A DNA stretch of 8,965 bases from an uncultured Rhodopirellula sp. Its GTDB lineage: Bacteria > Planctomycetota > Planctomycetia > Pirellulales > Pirellulaceae. Position 1 is the first letter of the stretch, and each line of letters opens with the position of its first letter. A model generated the notes under the pieces. It was not told where the DNA came from and searched no databases. It saw only the letters and a program-made list of their open reading frames with translations. This document shows positions 5,888 to 8,965 of this stretch, one piece after another. The DNA lies in contig CAJXTM010000090.1 of assembly GCA_913061385.1 (NCBI GenBank), forward strand, positions 1 through 8,965, in the 5' to 3' direction. The position numbers were made by a program, and so were the translations under genes.

Positions 5888-8076
5888 GGATCAACGACCT
5901 GGATGGTCAAATTTGGGGAGGGAAGGTAAACAGTCAGTTGCTGTTCTTTTGCCTCGGCTTTGGCAGCTTCAACTTTCTTATCAGCAGCTACGATTGCGGC
6001 CTTGATCGAGTCTAACTGGGTAGTCTGAGCCGGATCATCATGGAGGGTCTGTAGGTGTTTGCGATATGCCTGTGCCCGCTCAAGTGCCTGAACGTTGGGC
6101 TTTACCTTCAGTTTAGTTTCCACTTGCAGCCATAGCGAATAAGTTCCTGGCAAAGCTTTGTCAGAAACTTGGACATCCAGTTGCCCCTCGTTTTTATCTT
6201 TTGCCACGGTTACATCGGCGATTTTCACTCCCGGCGGCAAATTCCGTGCCCGCAAGACACACGGTTCGGACGCGCCATCGCGACGATTAAGTGAAACAGG
6301 AACAGCGAGCGTAGCTGTTTTTTTGGCCTGAGCTACCTTGTCATCGCCAATTCTGATGGTAATCGGTGACAGGTCTTGATCAGAAACATGAAACATCAAA
6401 TCCGCATTCACACGCGACTGAACAAAATCTCGTCCAGCTCCACGTCCCCAGACCTGAGTGACTGGTGTTGCAGCAACTCTCATTTTTCCATCGTCACTCA
6501 CACCATTTACCACCACTGTGAAATCAGTAGCTTTGGCATCCTCGGAAGCCTCAAGGGTGATCTGTGTCTCATGCTGACTGGCGGCAATGACGACCTCATT
6601 TGCTGTAACGCCATCCGGCAGACCTTCCAAAGTCAGTTTGATAGGCCCAGTCCAACCATCGTGTCGCACAGCAATCACACAAATAGCTTCCGTTCCACCT
6701 CGAAACAATTTAGAACCAAATCCACGACACTGCTTCACGTCCTTGTTTGGGAAAGCTGGATAGGCCACAAGATCAAACCTTGGTACAGGTGCGCCAATTT
6801 TGAGTTGGAATGCTTGCCGTTTTGCCAACATTTCCCCCACATCCATGTCGTGCACAATCAGACGATAATCAGCATCGTGAGTGGCCGTCCACAAGGCCAC
6901 GGGATCCTTTGTCAAAAGGCTGAGCGGTTCACTGCCTACCTTAAAACTATCATCTGCCTGAGCAACAGCATGATATTTTGGTTCAGCATCGTTTTGCGGT
7001 TCGATACGTTGCACAAACAGCTTGGCATCTGACGGTTGCCCCACACGATCAGCAATCACGTCAACAGAAATCCGTTCTCCTTTCTTTGCACCAAACTCGA
7101 ACACCTGCCCGCTTTGATCGGCAGGAAACCACCATGAATTTGCCGTTGGTAGAGTCAGTCTTTGAATCGCACTGGGTTGAACTGCGTCCGCCAAGCTTAC
7201 CTGCTTCGAAGGAATTGTTACCGAAGGAGGCAGCAGAATTACAGGCAATTGCCCTACTGCTTTTTCATCCTTGCCGTCCCCGGGACTGAATGGACTCAAT
7301 GAGGAACCAGACTGCACGGGTCCAACGTCAACAATCAATTGGTAAGGAAACTCACTACCACCCCGGTAGAGAAAATCATGCAGCATGATCGAGTACTGCC
7401 CTGCGGGCAGTTTGGCCAGTGAGATTGTCGGATCAAATTCATCCGAGCCACGGGCAACAGCTAATGAATGCCCTTCCGAATCAAACACTTTTAACTGGCC
7501 AATCATGCGAGAATCGACACGCATGGCGAGAATACCAATACGAACATCGGCAGTTTCGCCCAGTTCAAAACGATACCAATCCCGTTGTGCGACAGTGCAA
7601 GACGCGTTCACAAAACCACCAACTGGCAATTCGGTAGGAACCTGTGGATCGTGACTGACGGCCCCCACCAACTGACTAGGTGCGGACGTCACCAGAAATA
7701 TTCGCGGGTTGGAAAGACCATGTCGTCCGGAAACCCGGGCTTCGTAGGCCCCTGGGGGAACAGACGGGTCCACACGAACACGGAACTTTCCAGAGAGCCC
7801 GACAAGCTGATCCGAAAATGGTAAGGCAGCCGCAGTTCGCTGTTCAGCTGTTATACCCGGATTTGAAAAGACGAGAGCACTGATCTCATTCAAACGATCT
7901 CCCGCCACGACATCCAGATCAAACTCTGTTCCCTGTTGCCCGCCGGTACGTGACAGCGCTCGCAACTCACAAACGTGAAACTGGCCGCGTACTGGCTCAG
8001 CAAGGACCGTGGCGAATGCGAGCAACGCAAAAGCAGTAACACATCGCTTTACTTGACCGTTAATTGCCCACCTCAA
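5884..8076 (-). CDS. Exported PPC-like beta-sandwich protein
   Basis: The 730-residue product starts with a basic n-region, a hydrophobic core (CVTAFALLAFATVLA, 12-26) and a likely signal cleavage between 26 and 32. The rest is mostly beta-rich. A bacterial pre-peptidase C-terminal (PPC)-like domain is seen at about 150-250: a bulk-solvent strand with DWYRFELGETADVRIGI, then LPAGQYSIML and YQLIVDVG. A second related region lies at about 315-428, with WWFPADQSGQVFEFGAKKGE and DADYRLIVHD. Further Ig-like sandwiches with LPDGV and LPPGV turns cover about 440-650. A charged helical segment at about 660-712 precedes a last strand. No protease catalytic triad is visible, so this is likely a binding or accessory protein; PPC domains usually accompany secreted hydrolases. 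The only supported start is TTG (8076-8074): an in-frame TAA lies just upstream at 8103-8101, and no ATG or GTG occurs before the signal core. This TTG overlaps the TGA of the DUF1553 gene, and its own stop overlaps the ATG of the cytochrome/WD40 gene. Family assignment is firm at the level of architecture, not function. Confidence 0.88.
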   Translation of the reverse strand: MRWAINGQVKRCVTAFALLAFATVLAEPVRGQFHVCELRALSRTGGQQGTEFDLDVVAGDRLNEISALVFSNPGITAEQRTAAALPFSDQLVGLSGKFRVRVDPSVPPGAYEARVSGRHGLSNPRIFLVTSAPSQLVGAVSHDPQVPTELPVGGFVNASCTVAQRDWYRFELGETADVRIGILAMRVDSRMIGQLKVFDSEGHSLAVARGSDEFDPTISLAKLPAGQYSIMLHDFLYRGGSEFPYQLIVDVGPVQSGSSLSPFSPGDGKDEKAVGQLPVILLPPSVTIPSKQVSLADAVQPSAIQRLTLPTANSWWFPADQSGQVFEFGAKKGERISVDVIADRVGQPSDAKLFVQRIEPQNDAEPKYHAVAQADDSFKVGSEPLSLLTKDPVALWTATHDADYRLIVHDMDVGEMLAKRQAFQLKIGAPVPRFDLVAYPAFPNKDVKQCRGFGSKLFRGGTEAICVIAVRHDGWTGPIKLTLEGLPDGVTANEVVIAASQHETQITLEASEDAKATDFTVVVNGVSDDGKMRVAATPVTQVWGRGAGRDFVQSRVNADLMFHVSDQDLSPITIRIGDDKVAQAKKTATLAVPVSLNRRDGASEPCVLRARNLPPGVKIADVTVAKDKNEGQLDVQVSDKALPGTYSLWLQVETKLKVKPNVQALERAQAYRKHLQTLHDDPAQTTQLDSIKAAIVAADKKVEAAKAEAKEQQLTVYLPSPNLTIQVVDP
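8073..8076 (-). promoter_or_regulatory. TTGA start/stop overlap (translational coupling)
   Basis: On the minus strand TTGA holds both the TGA stop of the DUF1553 gene and the TTG start of the PPC-like gene. Such overlaps let a terminating ribosome restart on the next gene. There is no strong Shine-Dalgarno site before the TTG (only AAAAGAG about 16-22 bases upstream), which fits reliance on coupling. Confidence 0.7.
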
Positions 8077-8919
8077 TGATTGAACAGGAACTCTTTTGAG
8101 TTAATCAGGGACCACAGCACATCTTCAAAAGCTTCACGCCGGTTCTCCTTTCCTGCAACGTAAGCCAGAGTCGCTTTCAATTCCCGATCATCCGCATCAC
8201 GGCTAAAGGCAATCGAATACAACTCTTGTATTTTTTCCTCGTCAGAACTTTTTTCATCCGCAGCCAACTGAGCGGCACGCCCTTGCTCACCAGCTAATTT
8301 GTTTTGTATTTCTTCGGAATTCAGCAAGTGCAAACTCTGAGAGAGATTTGCTTCCTGCGACCTTTCACATTCGCATGCAGTCGTAGACTCAGGTCGCCCA
8401 AAGACAGTCAAGAAATAAGATGAGAATCCAGTATCAGGCAAAGCCACTGCCCGTACCCCGGGCGGCATGCCAGCAAATTTCGTCGGACTCAGTGTCAAAC
8501 GATCGATGGAATCAAGTAAGACCTCTGCCTGAAGACGTTTCGGATAGAACCGCGAGTAACTGCGTTTGTCACCAATGTTTTCGGGCCTTGCATCACTGTC
8601 AGACTGATAGCACCTTGACGTTACGATCAAGCGAACCAGGGCTTTGAGGTCATACCCAGAGTCGACAAAAGAGTTTGCCAAACCATCCAGCAATTCAGGA
8701 TTAGACGGAGGATTTGTCACCCGCAAATCATCTTCAGGTTCAACCAACCCCCGCCCCATGAAGTGCTTCCAGTATCGGTTCGCAAGGGCTTTAGCGAAGA
8801 ACGGATTTTCCGGATCAGTCATCCAGTCTGCAAAGTGCGAGCGAGGGTCATCTTGTGCTCCAATTGCTACTTCATCTGCGTCCAACCCAGCGGGTTTCAG
8901 CGTCTGCCCGGTCTTAGGA
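8073..8919 (-). CDS. DUF1553 domain protein, 5'-truncated
   Basis: This is the C-terminal 281 residues of a planctomycete DUF1549/DUF1553 (PF07583/PF07587) protein. Numbering from the first genomic codon at 8918, the DUF1553 signature runs from DWMTDPENPFFAKALANRYW (31-50) through GRGLVEPEDDLRVTNPPSNP (55-74), the YPKRLQAEVLLDSI block (125-138), PDTGFSSYFLTVFGRP (161-176), the Cys pair in ACECERS (181-187) and LSQSLHLLNS (192-201), to a helical end. Full-length members are typically several times longer and carry an N-terminal signal, often a planctomycete cytochrome c domain with a CxxCH heme site, and DUF1549; all of that is missing because the Nextera adapter begins at 8920. The upstream GTG at 8948 lies in adapter and must not be taken as a start. 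The family's activity is not established. The stop TGA (8075-8073) overlaps the TTG start of the PPC-like gene, making this the upstream gene of a coupled cluster of at least three. Confidence 0.93.
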
Positions 8920-8965
8920 CTGTCTCTTATACACATCTCCGAGCCCACGAGACCGAGGCTGATCT
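8920..8965 (-). other. Illumina Nextera i7 adapter (artefact)
   Basis: This is synthetic sequence. Bases 8920-8938 (CTGTCTCTTATACACATCT) are the reverse complement of the Tn5 mosaic end, 8939-8953 (CCGAGCCCACGAGAC) the rest of the Nextera adapter, 8954-8961 (CGAGGCTG) index N710 in sample-sheet orientation, and 8962-8965 the start of P7. It is the exact reverse complement of bases 4-49, so the same indexed adapter flanks both ends. Read on the minus strand it gives the same spurious MGSEMCIRD peptide fused to the DUF1553 fragment. Confidence 0.98.

Noticed and set aside
6376..7032. 218-residue plus-strand open frame
   Set aside because: It lies entirely antisense to the PPC-like gene, has a composition typical of a shadow frame (rich in Ser, His, Ile and Cys), and shows no domain.
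5884..8076. Secreted serine protease
   Set aside because: PPC domains often accompany proteases, but no His/Asp/Ser or metalloprotease motif is visible in the 730 residues.
1..8965. Composite transposon bounded by Tn5-like mosaic ends and a 46-bp terminal inverted repeat
   Set aside because: The repeats are commercial Nextera adapter with index and P7 sequence, there is no transposase gene, and the internal genes are ordinary planctomycete genes.

Overview
The window is a fragment of a Planctomycetota genome, probably aquatic and environmental. The evidence is the protein families: DUF1501, DUF1553 and a planctomycete-type cytochrome c fused to WD40 repeats are expanded in Planctomycetota and uncommon in this combination elsewhere. 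No rRNA, tRNA or marker gene allows a genus call. The insert is not intact at its ends. Bases 1-49 and 8920-8965 are untrimmed Illumina Nextera i7 adapter including the 19-bp Tn5 mosaic end, so genomic sequence runs only from 50 to 8919 and both terminal genes are cut by the adapter.

Layout. On the plus strand, 50-1373 is a DUF1501 protein (alkaline-phosphatase/sulfatase-like fold) lacking its N-terminus and export signal. A 179-base convergent spacer follows (1374-1552) with one weak inverted repeat. On the minus strand, 1553-2617 encodes a secreted Pro/Tyr-rich protein of unknown function. Upstream of it on the minus strand is a tight cluster read right to left: the C-terminal part of a DUF1553 protein (8919-8073), an exported beta-sandwich protein with pre-peptidase-C (PPC)-like domains (8076-5884), and a 1039-residue exported protein with one c-type heme site, a WD40 propeller, a coiled coil of about 250 residues and a second WD40 propeller (5887-2768). 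Both junctions within this cluster are 4-base start/stop overlaps, so the three genes are almost certainly cotranscribed and translationally coupled.

How the genes may work together. All complete products have export signals, and DUF1553 and DUF1501 proteins are normally exported, so this is probably an extracytoplasmic system. A DUF1549/DUF1553 protein usually carries a planctomycete cytochrome c domain at its N-terminus (missing here), so the operon may encode two heme proteins plus a PPC-type accessory protein. The biochemical role of these families is not established. Apart from the adapter ends, the most notable items are the heme-propeller-coiled coil-propeller protein, its coupling to a partner with its own charged helical segment, and the unassigned secreted protein at 1553-2617.
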